DNA of 64,000 nucleotides from CALSMU01 sp965230225 (GTDB taxonomy: Bacteria > Bacteroidota > Bacteroidia > Flavobacteriales_D > Parvicellaceae). The notes under the pieces were generated by a model. It ran no database searches, had not been told where the DNA came from, and was given only the letters and a program-made list of their open reading frames with translations. The translations under genes and the position numbers were made by a program. Where the stretch lies: the NCBI GenBank assembly GCA_965230225.1, contig CBDDKM010000002.1, positions 496,001 to 560,000 on the forward strand. Reading direction: 5' to 3'. Shown one piece after another: positions 9,506 through 17,191 of this stretch. The stretch's first letter is position 1. Every line of letters begins with the position of its first letter.

Positions 9506-10677
9506 TAGACTGGCAACTGAAACATTTCACAAAGAATAGAAGTGTTTTCGTTGGTGTAACTGTATTTAAGCCAAGAGTCTTTTAATGCTCTTTGTCCAAT
9601 GGATTGACGCATTTCCTTGTTATCAATTAACTCGGAGATTCGTTCAATCCATTCTTTGTTTGTAGAAGCTAACACACCTGTATCTTCATGGTCAATAACA
9701 TGATCAAAAGGATACTTATTTGATGCCACTACAGGTATAGAATATGCCGATAGTTCCAAGTACTTGATAAAGGATTTACCTTTCGTATTGAATGCAGTAT
9801 CCGCAAATGGAATAAGTGCCATATCAAGGTCTAGTCCTAATAGTTTTTCAAAATACTTGGTGAAGGTAACGGGTTTCACATGGGTGAACTTTACACCTTC
9901 TATTTTCTGATCTTTTACTTTTCCATTCCAGCCAAACAAAACGATCTCTATCTTATCCTTGTATTTGTCCTCAAGCTCCTTTAGAACTCCTTGTATGCTC
10001 AAAACATCTTCTTTGTTATCGTTGGCACATATTATTCCTATTCTCACTTTATCGCTTGTTGGATTATCGCTTGCCTTAACATCCTCATAACTGAATGGAG
10101 ATAGCAAATTTGGGAAGTACACTAAATCAATATTATCTCTAATCTTATTGTGTTCTATGATACGGTTTATGTACTCCAAGAATGCTTGATTCGGTGAAGT
10201 GATTACATCCATGTGAAACAGGTTCTTCAGAAGGGTTTGTTTCTGCTTTTCACTTATAAGATTATACTTTGGGTGACTCTCTCCAATTAGCAAATAGTTC
10301 TCATCGACATCCATTACGAACTGAAGAGTTGGATTAATGTTATCCAGTGAATCAATGATGTATTTGGCATCCGTTAGCATGGGCGGTAACACCACATAAT
10401 CTGCCCAATGAATTAATCGTGCATCCAAGGGTGAATCATAGTCATCAAACTGTTTATTGAAGTCCCATTTGTTAATTCCTGAAACGATAGCTCTATGGGT
10501 TGTTGTCTTGTTCAATTGTAAAGCGGGTAGTATCATTCTATAATACCCTTGGCCATTCAAACAAGGTGCTAAATAAAGCACGTGCACCATGTTGTCTTCC
10601 ATCTTGTATTCAGGGTACTTATCCTCAAATGGAAGATCACTATTTAAACGATTATAAAGTGTTTTTACGGTTTTCAT
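9502..10677 (-). CDS. GT-B fold glycosyltransferase (group 1 / GT4-like)
   Basis: 391 residues with two Rossmann-like halves. The C-terminal half has the pattern of group 1 glycosyltransferases: 'KVRIGIICANDN', 'DLDMALIPFADTAFN', 'KGKSFIKYLELSAYSIPVVAS' and 'HEDTGVLAS'. The enzyme would transfer a sugar from an activated donor; the acceptor cannot be read from sequence. There is no signal peptide or membrane segment, so it is cytosolic. It is the last gene of a compact operon with a winged-helix protein and two unknown proteins rather than of a capsule cluster, which makes a phage/plasmid-type role such as DNA or protein glycosylation possible, but a surface-polysaccharide role cannot be excluded. 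It is 13 bp from the gene upstream. Confidence 0.85.
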   Translation of the reverse strand: MKTVKTLYNRLNSDLPFEDKYPEYKMEDNMVHVLYLAPCLNGQGYYRMILPALQLNKTTTHRAIVSGINKWDFNKQFDDYDSPLDARLIHWADYVVLPPMLTDAKYIIDSLDNINPTLQFVMDVDENYLLIGESHPKYNLISEKQKQTLLKNLFHMDVITSPNQAFLEYINRIIEHNKIRDNIDLVYFPNLLSPFSYEDVKASDNPTSDKVRIGIICANDNKEDVLSIQGVLKELEDKYKDKIEIVLFGWNGKVKDQKIEGVKFTHVKPVTFTKYFEKLLGLDLDMALIPFADTAFNTKGKSFIKYLELSAYSIPVVASNKYPFDHVIDHEDTGVLASTNKEWIERISELIDNKEMRQSIGQRALKDSWLKYSYTNENTSILCEMFQLPVY

Positions 10678-10690
10678 CTTTTTATATTCT

Positions 10691-10963
10691 TTAATTAATT
10701 TCTACTTGTTGTCCTTCAAAATATTTCTCGATCAGCTTACCTGTCTGAAGGTCATATATCTCGATTACATCAGTTGATGTGGCATAGCGTTTAACTATCC
10801 GATTACGCAATTGTCTTAACCCAAATTCTCTATCTCTCACTTTTGAATACTTATGCTTCCAGTCCCATGAATAAAAGGTTCTCTTATTGCCATCTTTGAA
10901 ATAAACACGAGCCACACTAAACGAGTCTCTTTTTTGTTTCCATCCTCCTTTTGGTACAACCAT
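10691..10963 (-). CDS. Small basic hypothetical protein
   Basis: 90 residues, rich in Lys/Arg and aromatic residues ('RVYFKDGNKRTFYSWDWKHK', 'RQLRNRIVKRY'), with the look of a small beta-rich nucleic-acid-associated protein. I do not recognise a family. Its ATG overlaps the stop of the upstream gene by one base (TAATG), so it is translationally coupled within the four-gene operon ending in the glycosyltransferase. There are no signal peptide, cysteines or membrane segments. Confidence 0.7.
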   Translation of the reverse strand: MVVPKGGWKQKRDSFSVARVYFKDGNKRTFYSWDWKHKYSKVRDREFGLRQLRNRIVKRYATSTDVIEIYDLQTGKLIEKYFEGQQVEIN

Positions 10964-11460
10964 TATTTGAAATACTTAATAAGCTCCTTGATCTGTAAGT
11001 GCTCCTGAAACTCTTCACCCCTGTGAAGACTTACTACTACGTTTTCTACGGGTGAAGAAATCCTCACTATAGTTAGTGGTAACGGAATGCTGTTATGATC
11101 GGATTGATCCATTAGGTACTTGTGAACTTTTTCCTTCACCTGGTATTCCATGTTCATCGTTTGGGCTAGAACTTCTCCCATAAAGAAGTTGACCAGCTCT
11201 TTAATGGTTACCTCTCGTATGAAGTTGTTAAAGCAATACAAATGGGCTTGCGGTATTGCATTCCCTAAATTGGTAGATATCCGAACATTTACACCTGATC
11301 TATGGATGTTCTCACGTATCGAAATTGTATTCGCATAGATAACAATGTTCTCCTTTACTTTTTGTTCGTATCCAAAAATGTCGATACTGAAATCTTTCAT
11401 GTAATTAGTTAGATTTTCCTTAATGGATGTTTTGCCTTTTTTCCTTTTCTTCTTTAGCAT
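10963..11460 (-). CDS. Hypothetical protein of the element operon
   Basis: 165 residues with a basic N-terminus ('MLKKKRKKGKTS') followed by an alpha/beta body ('IVIYANTISIRENIHRSGVNVRISTNLG'). No family is recognised. The ATG lies inside the 3' end of the winged-helix gene (7-bp overlap), and its stop overlaps the start of the next gene, which argues for a fixed operon and possibly a fixed stoichiometry. Nothing in the sequence points to export. The basic leader could contact DNA; that is inference. Confidence 0.7.
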   Translation of the reverse strand: MLKKKRKKGKTSIKENLTNYMKDFSIDIFGYEQKVKENIVIYANTISIRENIHRSGVNVRISTNLGNAIPQAHLYCFNNFIREVTIKELVNFFMGEVLAQTMNMEYQVKEKVHKYLMDQSDHNSIPLPLTIVRISSPVENVVVSLHRGEEFQEHLQIKELIKYFK

Positions 11461-12701
11461 TGATGATTGTTTTTATGGTTTATCAATTTCGTGTAGCCTT
11501 CAGGAGTAATTACCATTCGGTAAAATTGCTCCAGCAGTTCACGATCTTTTAGTTTTGAAATCCTTAGTTCTGCTTCTCTAAATACCTCCAATGATGACCG
11601 TTGAAGGTGTGCGGGTTTAAGAAGGTTATTGGTGTACTTCCTGATTTGTGCCTTCAGGATGAGTTTCTTTCTCGTGACTACCTTTTTCTTTTGTTGCTCC
11701 TTTCTCCAAACCTTGGTAGCTGTAAATCCAGTGGCGTTTTCAGGATCAAAGAATTGATAAGGGAAAGGAACGAATCGAGTCTTTGGAGACTTCTCTACGT
11801 ACTTCCTTACAATCTCTATCCGTTCACAGTATTGTTGGTGGATTTTGGCGAGATGTTTATCGGCTACAGGTTCATACCATTTGTAAAGTAGATCCTTACC
11901 AACTTTCACCTGATTATCGGTTAACGGAACTTCCCTGTACAATGTGTTTTGCGCCAAGTTCCAAAGCAGACTCACGTAGGTGGCTAGAGAAGCGGAACGG
12001 GCGGAATCTTCCTTTTGATTGGTTTTTTCCACCCATTCACCCGCTTTTCCTTTAGCATCTTCAATTTTTTCGCCTGTTTTTCCTTTAGCGTTTCCAGTGA
12101 TGTTCCCAGTAACGTTGCCAGTTTGATTATTTATGTCCTCTAATTTTTCACTCTCCAGAGAAGGGTCTGTATTCCTATCAACATCTATTATTGTATTATT
12201 AAAGTATCTATTGTTACTAGGGTACGTATGAGGACATTTTGTCGTATTTACTTTTTTAAATAATTGGTTTTCAGCTTCATCTTTTTTTGCGAAGTCAATG
12301 ACCGATTTTTGGCTATCAACAGTCTTTTTAGGGCTTATCAACAAGATATCTGGATTTACCAACAACTCATATCCTCCATTCGTACCTTTAAAAGATTTAC
12401 CCGTAATTATTCCTGCTTCTTCTAGGCGTTTTAAATGCCGTTGAATGGTTCTTGAACTGGACTTAGTAAGTTTGGCCAGTTGAACATTATTAGTCCTTAA
12501 TGGAGGTATCTTTTCCCTATTCTTTGCTATCTCACTTAGGGAGGTGGTCTTCAGTAAAGATGCACCGTAAACCCTTATGATCTCTTTGGCAGTAAGCAGT
12601 ACACTTGATTTAATCTTACCACATGATTCCTGGTACTCGTTATAGTTGTCTACAAAGTTGTCTAGTGCTTTGTAGACTCTTGGATATTGAATTATTAGCA
12701 T
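11454..12701 (-). CDS. Winged-helix protein with a Gly/Thr/Asn low-complexity linker; replication-initiator or regulator candidate
   Basis: 415 residues. An N-terminal helical segment is followed by a winged helix-turn-helix at about residues 75-120 ('NVQLAKLTKSSSRTIQRHLKRLEEAGIITG' then a wing 'TNGGYELLVN'). Residues ~195-225 form an odd low-complexity linker with TGN/KGK units ('TGNVTGNITGNAKGKTGEK'). The C-terminal 170 residues are basic and helical. The architecture of N-terminal winged helix, variable linker and basic C-terminus is seen in plasmid and conjugative-transposon proteins of this phylum and loosely resembles replication initiators. It heads the operon that ends with the glycosyltransferase. 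An exact function cannot be assigned. Confidence 0.75.
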   Translation of the reverse strand: MLIIQYPRVYKALDNFVDNYNEYQESCGKIKSSVLLTAKEIIRVYGASLLKTTSLSEIAKNREKIPPLRTNNVQLAKLTKSSSRTIQRHLKRLEEAGIITGKSFKGTNGGYELLVNPDILLISPKKTVDSQKSVIDFAKKDEAENQLFKKVNTTKCPHTYPSNNRYFNNTIIDVDRNTDPSLESEKLEDINNQTGNVTGNITGNAKGKTGEKIEDAKGKAGEWVEKTNQKEDSARSASLATYVSLLWNLAQNTLYREVPLTDNQVKVGKDLLYKWYEPVADKHLAKIHQQYCERIEIVRKYVEKSPKTRFVPFPYQFFDPENATGFTATKVWRKEQQKKKVVTRKKLILKAQIRKYTNNLLKPAHLQRSSLEVFREAELRISKLKDRELLEQFYRMVITPEGYTKLINHKNNHQC

Positions 12702-12789
12702 TTTCCTTAATTATTAGGCACAACTATCCCATTACACCTCGAAAGGTATTTAGCTGTTCTTCCTATGATTATTGATTTATTCCTCTGCT

Positions 12790-13089
12790 CTAATGAGTAA
12801 CTATGTTTGATTCCAAATACTCATATAAGCTTGATTTCAGATATAAAATATTCTTACTATTCTTCTCCTGACTGAACTTAATCTTTAACTCATCCCTGAG
12901 TTGTTGAAGCTTTCCACTTCTACATTTCAAAATGTCCATAGCTCCATCTTTATCCACCCACTCTACATCTTCCTTTTTGGTAAGTTTTAGAGCCTCCAAC
13001 TTAGCTTCTTTCACCACTTCCCGAACATCCTTTTTTATCTCCGAAAGCATCTTATAGTATGCTTCTTTTTCAAATACAATTACCTCCAT
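12790..13089 (-). CDS. Small helix-turn-helix protein of the excisionase type (HTH_17-like)
   Basis: 99 residues: an N-terminal coiled-coil-like helix ('MLSEIKKDVREVVKEAKLEA') then a winged HTH of the MerR/Xis kind ('WVDKDGAMDILKCRSGKLQQ' ... 'ILYLKSSLYEYLES'). Proteins of this layout are common on Bacteroidota conjugative transposons, where some act as excision or regulatory factors. It starts 3 bp after the stop of the 95-residue HTH gene and is surely co-transcribed with it. Whether it serves the integrase at 21.4-23.0 kb is a guess; it lies 8 kb away. Confidence 0.75.
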   Translation of the reverse strand: MEVIVFEKEAYYKMLSEIKKDVREVVKEAKLEALKLTKKEDVEWVDKDGAMDILKCRSGKLQQLRDELKIKFSQEKNSKNILYLKSSLYEYLESNIVTH

Positions 13090-13092
13090 TTT

Positions 13093-13380
13093 CTAAGCTG
13101 TTTTCATTTGACCAATTTGACCACTTAACACAGAAGCATATTTGTTTTTTATGAAGTCAGGACTGGCGTCATTCTTTTCGATTATATCCAAAGCTGCTTT
13201 TATAATCCGCTTGGCATAAGGACGTCTTACTGATTCACCTCTTAAACAGCGATAGATGGTAGCACGTGAAATTCCCGTTTCCTCTTGTAAGGTGTTGATC
13301 CCATCAAGGGGTAACTCCTCACGTATGGTCACAAGTTGTTCTTTGGTTAACATTTCCGTTCTCAACAAATCGCTATTCAT
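13093..13380 (-). CDS. Small XRE/Cro-like helix-turn-helix regulator
   Basis: 95 residues with a central helix-turn-helix ('NTLQEETGISRATIYRCLRGES', about residues 29-50) and a helical tail. It is probably a DNA-binding switch protein of the element. It is the first gene of a two-gene (possibly longer) minus-strand operon and has a short inverted repeat (13409-13427) just upstream of its ATG, which fits autoregulation. The domain call is firm; its targets are unknown. Confidence 0.78.
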   Translation of the reverse strand: MNSDLLRTEMLTKEQLVTIREELPLDGINTLQEETGISRATIYRCLRGESVRRPYAKRIIKAALDIIEKNDASPDFIKNKYASVLSGQIGQMKTA

Positions 13381-13408
13381 ATCTCTATTTTTCTGTTGTT
13401 AAAAATGA

Positions 13409-13427
13409 TGACACAAAACTATTGTCA
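13409..13427. promoter_or_regulatory. Inverted repeat upstream of the HTH gene, candidate operator
   Basis: TGACA and TGTCA arms (13409-13413 and 13423-13427) are separated by 9 bp and lie 28 bp upstream of the HTH gene's start. A looser TGTC/GACA pair follows at about 13424-13439. Their position suits autoregulation by the 95-residue protein. The arms are short, so chance is possible. Confidence 0.35.
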
Positions 13428-13772
13428 CTTGACTCGACATTTGTATTTCTCCATGTCCTTGTTGTCTCACCTAGTATTATTTCGTCTCAGTTTTAAAAAA
13501 TGATGCTACAATGATAGAAACCTCTTTTTTTAAAGACTTATCCAAAATTTAATAATGCACTTAACCAAAATTTATGAACATGGTAACACCTTATTAAACA
13601 ATGCTATACCAATACATTTTTTTACTTATCAAAGAAAAATAGTGTGTAAAAACTTACTCTTTTTTCAATCTCCACTTTGATTATGATATATCTTTATACA
13701 AACCAAAAAATGGAAATAAACAAAGGATTTAGAGTTTATAACATATATGATTTAGCGTAAAGCTAGATTCTT

Positions 13773-13911
13773 GATGAAGAAAATTAGGACGTTCCAACAA
13801 TACAAGAATTTAAGCAGTACGCCCCTTATAGGGGGTGGACTTGACTTGTTTGTATTGTGGGTGCCTAATACCTCTTCATCGATAAGTTTAAAGCTCCATC
13901 CCTTTTAAACT
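13773..13911 (+). ncRNA. Candidate structured RNA, copy 1 of a tandem pair
   Basis: No ORF covers this stretch. It folds as a long hairpin: P1 GATGAAGA (13773-13780) with TCTTCATC (13873-13880); P2 ATTAGG (13783-13788) with CCTAAT (13864-13869); P3 ACAATA then CAAG (13797-13806) with CTTG (13845-13848) and TATTGT (13853-13858); and an apical CCCC/GGGG hairpin (13822-13834). A 3' tail forms AGTTTAAA/TTTAAACT (13885-13892, 13904-13911), and its loop CCATCCC (13896-13902) can pair with GGGGTGG (13832-13838), giving a pseudoknot or a switch. The second copy 200 nt downstream keeps every helix with different bases. Strand is inferred from the 3' tail and the downstream gene. Confidence 0.62.
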
Positions 13912-13973
13912 AAATTATGTAATCGGAAAAGAGAGAGAATAACAACATATAGTATTCTGTAATACTGTAATTT

Positions 13974-14125
13974 TTTAGAAGGAAACTGGCAATTTCAAAA
14001 AACCAAAAATTACAAGTAGTACATCCCGAATGGGGTGACTTTGCTTGTTTTTGGTTTTAGGGTAGCCAGTCCCTCTTCTAAAGGATGAGTCGGAGTTCAC
14101 CCCTCTTTTTTTAAAAAAAGGAACT
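13974..14125 (+). ncRNA. Candidate structured RNA, copy 2 of a tandem pair
   Basis: Same architecture as copy 1, in the same order: P1 TTTAGAAG (13974-13981) with CTTCTAAA (14075-14082); P2 ACTGGC (13985-13990) with GCCAGT (14065-14070); P3 AAAACCAAAAA (13999-14009) with TTTTTGGTTTT (14048-14058) plus CAAG/CTTG (14013-14016, 14044-14047); apical CCC/GGG (14025-14027, 14032-14034). The long-range pair GGGGTGA (14032-14038) with TCACCCC (14097-14103) is perfect. The conserved unpaired part is AAGYAGTAC before the apical hairpin and ACTT after it. The 3' end has AGTTC/GAACT around a T7-A7 run and stops at the ATG of the 110-residue protein, so it could also act as that gene's leader. Confidence 0.62.
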
Positions 14126-14458
14126 ATGAAAAAATCAAAAACAATCCTCTCCTGGAATTTGATTAAAGATGAAATTATTGGAGAATTAGGAACCCCCAAA
14201 AGAGATGAGCATGAAAAGGAATTTGCTGACAATTTTATCAACCTATCAGAAGAAGACAAAGACTTCTTTACTCAAGTATTTGAAGAAGGGGAAATAAAAA
14301 GTCATAAGACCTATTGGTATTTAGAAAAACTAATGAAATCAAATGGGTTCTTGATGGCCTCTTTATTTTCGCCAATCGAAGATTACAAAGAAAAACTTAT
14401 TCAAAGTTACGGCTACAAACTTCTTCATGACTACGAGGACAAAATGAAGGGAGAATAA
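14126..14458 (+). CDS. Hypothetical acidic protein downstream of the tandem RNA
   Basis: 110 residues, mostly helical and acidic ('NLSEEDKDFFTQVFEEGEIK', 'DYEDKMKGE'), without signal peptide or membrane segment. I do not recognise a family. It starts directly at the 3' end of the second structured RNA copy, and no other gene shares its strand nearby (the next gene, 14794-15894, is on the minus strand). The arrangement of tandem RNA, hairpin and small ORF superficially resembles type III toxin-antitoxin loci, but the protein does not look like ToxN, CptN or TenpN. An acidic protein could equally be a DNA mimic. Function is open. Confidence 0.7.
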   Translation: MKKSKTILSWNLIKDEIIGELGTPKRDEHEKEFADNFINLSEEDKDFFTQVFEEGEIKSHKTYWYLEKLMKSNGFLMASLFSPIEDYKEKLIQSYGYKLLHDYEDKMKGE

Positions 14459-14793
14459 AAATCAAAAAAGTTATGAACCAACTAACTGAATTAGTACAGC
14501 CCTAAATATTAAATAGTTACGTTTTTTCCCTAAGTATTTTTTACAATGACATATCCTTAGTTATTAACTATCACGGATTTTGAAGTTTACTAGCTACTAA
14601 TTAACATTGCAGTAATTAATAGACACCCAATGTTTAGTTGACAACTATGAGTTGAACTACCCAAGTTCATGACCATATAATTCACCACAAGATATTTATT
14701 TAAACACCCGCAGGACGTAATAAAAGTATGTTCCAACGGTATATATTTAATGTGAATGAAATATGAAGAAAAGAAACAAACTTACAGAAAGGT
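14459..14793. other. Gene-free spacer, nothing convincing seen
   Basis: AT-rich spacer of 335 bp between the converging 110-residue gene and the acyltransferase gene. It has a short palindrome TAGTTATTAACTA (about 14560-14572). I see no ORF, RNA or GC-rich terminator stem. Confidence 0.6.
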
Positions 14794-15894
14794 TTACCTG
14801 TCACGAAGGTCTAAAACAGGCTTCTCAAAATACTTGTAAATCAATGTTGAAGCTGTGATTACAATTGTCCAATATATGAGGTAAAAGATTATTCCTTCGG
14901 TGGCTGTCTCAGGTATGAAATTCTTTGAAAAAACTTGTGCAACTAACCCAAGATTAATCAAATACATGGAATAGGAGATTAAACTAATATGTGTGATCAA
15001 TTTACCAACCGTAGGAACTCTAAAATCTTTCTTACCATCAGCTAATGGTAAAAGTAAACAGGCTGATAAAGGAATGATTGAAAAGTAAAATGATTTGTAA
15101 TAGAAGTGATTATAATCAATATGAATATTACTACTTACGATAATAGCACTCAAACCAAGTATAAAGGCAGTCAGTTTGAAATTTCTGCTCTCCCAAATTT
15201 TGGGGAAGTAATGTTTTATAAACGCTGCCAAAACCCCATAACCAATAGAATCCAGTCTAAACAAAACGACCTTCCGGAAGTTCACTTCCCACCAAAAATG
15301 ATCTACCTGAGTGTCGGCAAAATAAAGTCTAACCAACAATGGAACGAAAATCAAGGCCAAAGCTGTAATGAAAAAGGCTATTCTTCCATTCAAAAACCTT
15401 AAAAGAACAATGAAAAGAACAGGGAATATGATGTAAAACCATTCTTCAATTGCCAAACTCCATGATTCCCAAAAGAAACCCGTAAACCCATTGATAAAGT
15501 TTTGTGTGAACACAAAAAAGGAATAATTGATTGAATCAAAGTTCCCATTTATCCAACCCAATTGTAAAAAGACAATATTAAGAATCAATATCAAATAGTA
15601 GTTGGGCAATGTTCTAAACCATCTTCTCTTCCAAAAAACAAACAGAGAACCTAGAACATTTTTTTGCCCTTTATTAAAACTTCGAATTATGATACCTCCA
15701 ATAAGAAACCCACTTAGAACAAAGAAGAGTTCAACCCCATCCATTAATGGAATCCAAGGGAAATCAGGTAATGCTTTTTGTATTAAAAAGTTGCCATGAA
15801 CCATAACAACTAATATGATAGCGATTGCTCGAAATACATCAAGACCATAGACTCTCTTTCGATAGTCTGTTTTTGTATCAAAAATGGGTAACAC
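14794..15894 (-). CDS. Acyltransferase 3 family membrane protein (OafA/YrhL-like)
   Basis: 366 residues with about ten membrane helices. The N-terminus shows the family signature: Arg14, Asp19 and Arg22 in 'RKRVYGLDVFRAIAIILVV' followed by His33 ('VMVHGN'), then 'FFVLSGFLIGG' in helix 2 and 'SWSLAIEEWFYIIFP'. Members transfer acetyl or other acyl groups onto surface polysaccharides from the cytosolic side of the inner membrane. It lacks the C-terminal SGNH domain of longer relatives. It sits in the cargo part of the element, facing away from a divergent pair of secreted proteins that includes a glycoside hydrolase, which suggests surface-polysaccharide modification. Confidence 0.92.
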   Translation of the reverse strand: MLPIFDTKTDYRKRVYGLDVFRAIAIILVVMVHGNFLIQKALPDFPWIPLMDGVELFFVLSGFLIGGIIIRSFNKGQKNVLGSLFVFWKRRWFRTLPNYYLILILNIVFLQLGWINGNFDSINYSFFVFTQNFINGFTGFFWESWSLAIEEWFYIIFPVLFIVLLRFLNGRIAFFITALALIFVPLLVRLYFADTQVDHFWWEVNFRKVVLFRLDSIGYGVLAAFIKHYFPKIWESRNFKLTAFILGLSAIIVSSNIHIDYNHFYYKSFYFSIIPLSACLLLPLADGKKDFRVPTVGKLITHISLISYSMYLINLGLVAQVFSKNFIPETATEGIIFYLIYWTIVITASTLIYKYFEKPVLDLRDR

Positions 15895-16051
15895 GCTCTA
15901 AAAGTAACATTTTATTGCCATCTGAAGGTAGCTATTCAGAACATCAAGAATCAGTTTACAACTTGATTTATATCAGGTATATCTGATCTTCAGCACATAA
16001 CTTCAAAGGATATTCGATCCATAAAAACGAAAATTTAAAACCTATATAAAA

Positions 16052-17191
16052 ATGAAAACTAAAAATTCAAAAATTCAAAAAACTATTCCATTATTCGCTA
16101 TGGCAATTGCTTGTCTAGGCACTAACAAATCTATTGCACAGTCAATTTCATTTAATCCATCTACTCATTATCATGAAATAGTAACTGACTACCCAGGAGT
16201 AATAAACATTGGATGTGCTAATACCTTAGATTGGGCACATATTAATACATCGAAAACTAAATTCTTTATCGGTAAACCAATACATGTTAATGGAGGTATT
16301 AGTTCTTACAACACTCAGTCCTTACAATTAATGACGAATGGAATTACAAGAATCTTTGCTAATCGTTATACTGGTAATGTTGGTATTGGGACAACAGCAC
16401 CTTCCTATAAATTAGATGTAAATGGGAATTCGAGAGTAAAAGGTGATCTTAGACTTACGGATGCATTAGCAACTGGTCAACTAAAACTTGGCTATAACAG
16501 CAGTTTAACTGTAGGTTTCATGGACTTTGATCAAAAACTATATTTTAGAGATAATAATAACAACAATTCTTCTCCTTTACTTTTACAAGATAATGGAACT
16601 GTTGCTATCGGTACAGTACCAGATTATACTCCCAATACCTATTTTAATACTTTAAACTCAAAGCTATACGTAGAAGGGAATACTCATATTAAGGGGGCTT
16701 TAAATTTCTCTCATCTAGGGGCAAGTAACAATTGGAATTCTTGGGAAGCAACCATGGTATCTCCAAACGGAGGAGCGTGGATAACCAATGAACTTGGTAC
16801 TAATAACATGTATAAAAGTTTTGGTATGACAAGCTCTGGGTGGTATTTTGGAGTAAGTGATGAGGTAATTGGAAGTGCAACTACTGACATAAAATACGCT
16901 GCATACTTAGAAAACAGTGGAAAGTTTATTGCTCGAGAAATAGAAGTTACTCTTAGTGGTTGGGCTGATTTTGTATTTGAAAAAGATTATGATCTTTTGC
17001 CTTTATCAGAAGTGGAACAATACATTGATGAAAATAATCATTTACCCGGTGTACCTTCTGAGGAGGAAGTACTTGAAAACGGAGTGAATCTTGGTGAAAT
17101 GAACGCAATTCTACTAAAGAAAATAGAAGAATTAACGCTATATGTTATTGAACTAGAGAAAAAAGTTGAACAAAATAATAACAACCAATAA
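16052..17191 (+). CDS. Secreted 'NVGIGTT' protein with C-terminal chaperone-like tail
   Basis: 379 residues with a signal peptide (cleavage near residue 30, after 'NKSIAQ'). The centre has 'NVGIGTTAPSYKLDVNGNSRV', a phage-tail-fibre-like motif widespread in surface proteins of this phylum. The last ~50 residues ('HLPGVPSEEEVLENGVNLGE' then a coiled coil) match the conserved tail of this group. No T9SS sorting domain is present. Its TAA overlaps the ATG of the GH16 gene (TAATG), so the two secreted proteins are made together. Probably a trimeric fibre or matrix protein; the ligand is unknown. A fuller homologue lies at 25249-26823 outside the element. Confidence 0.85.
   Translation: MKTKNSKIQKTIPLFAMAIACLGTNKSIAQSISFNPSTHYHEIVTDYPGVINIGCANTLDWAHINTSKTKFFIGKPIHVNGGISSYNTQSLQLMTNGITRIFANRYTGNVGIGTTAPSYKLDVNGNSRVKGDLRLTDALATGQLKLGYNSSLTVGFMDFDQKLYFRDNNNNNSSPLLLQDNGTVAIGTVPDYTPNTYFNTLNSKLYVEGNTHIKGALNFSHLGASNNWNSWEATMVSPNGGAWITNELGTNNMYKSFGMTSSGWYFGVSDEVIGSATTDIKYAAYLENSGKFIAREIEVTLSGWADFVFEKDYDLLPLSEVEQYIDENNHLPGVPSEEEVLENGVNLGEMNAILLKKIEELTLYVIELEKKVEQNNNNQ

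Noticed and set aside
13773..14125. Integron attC sites
   Set aside because: The RYYYAAC and GTTRRRY core boxes are missing, and no integron integrase or cassette series is present; the integrase here is of the tRNA-targeting type.
13773..14125. Retron RNA or REP/RAYT element
   Set aside because: No reverse transcriptase or RAYT transposase is in the window. The C/G hairpin alone looks REP-like, but the matching outer helices extend far beyond a REP unit.
13975..14259. Minus-strand ORF of 94 codons
   Set aside because: It runs antisense through the second RNA copy and the start of the 110-residue gene, with an unlikely Ser/Phe-rich product.
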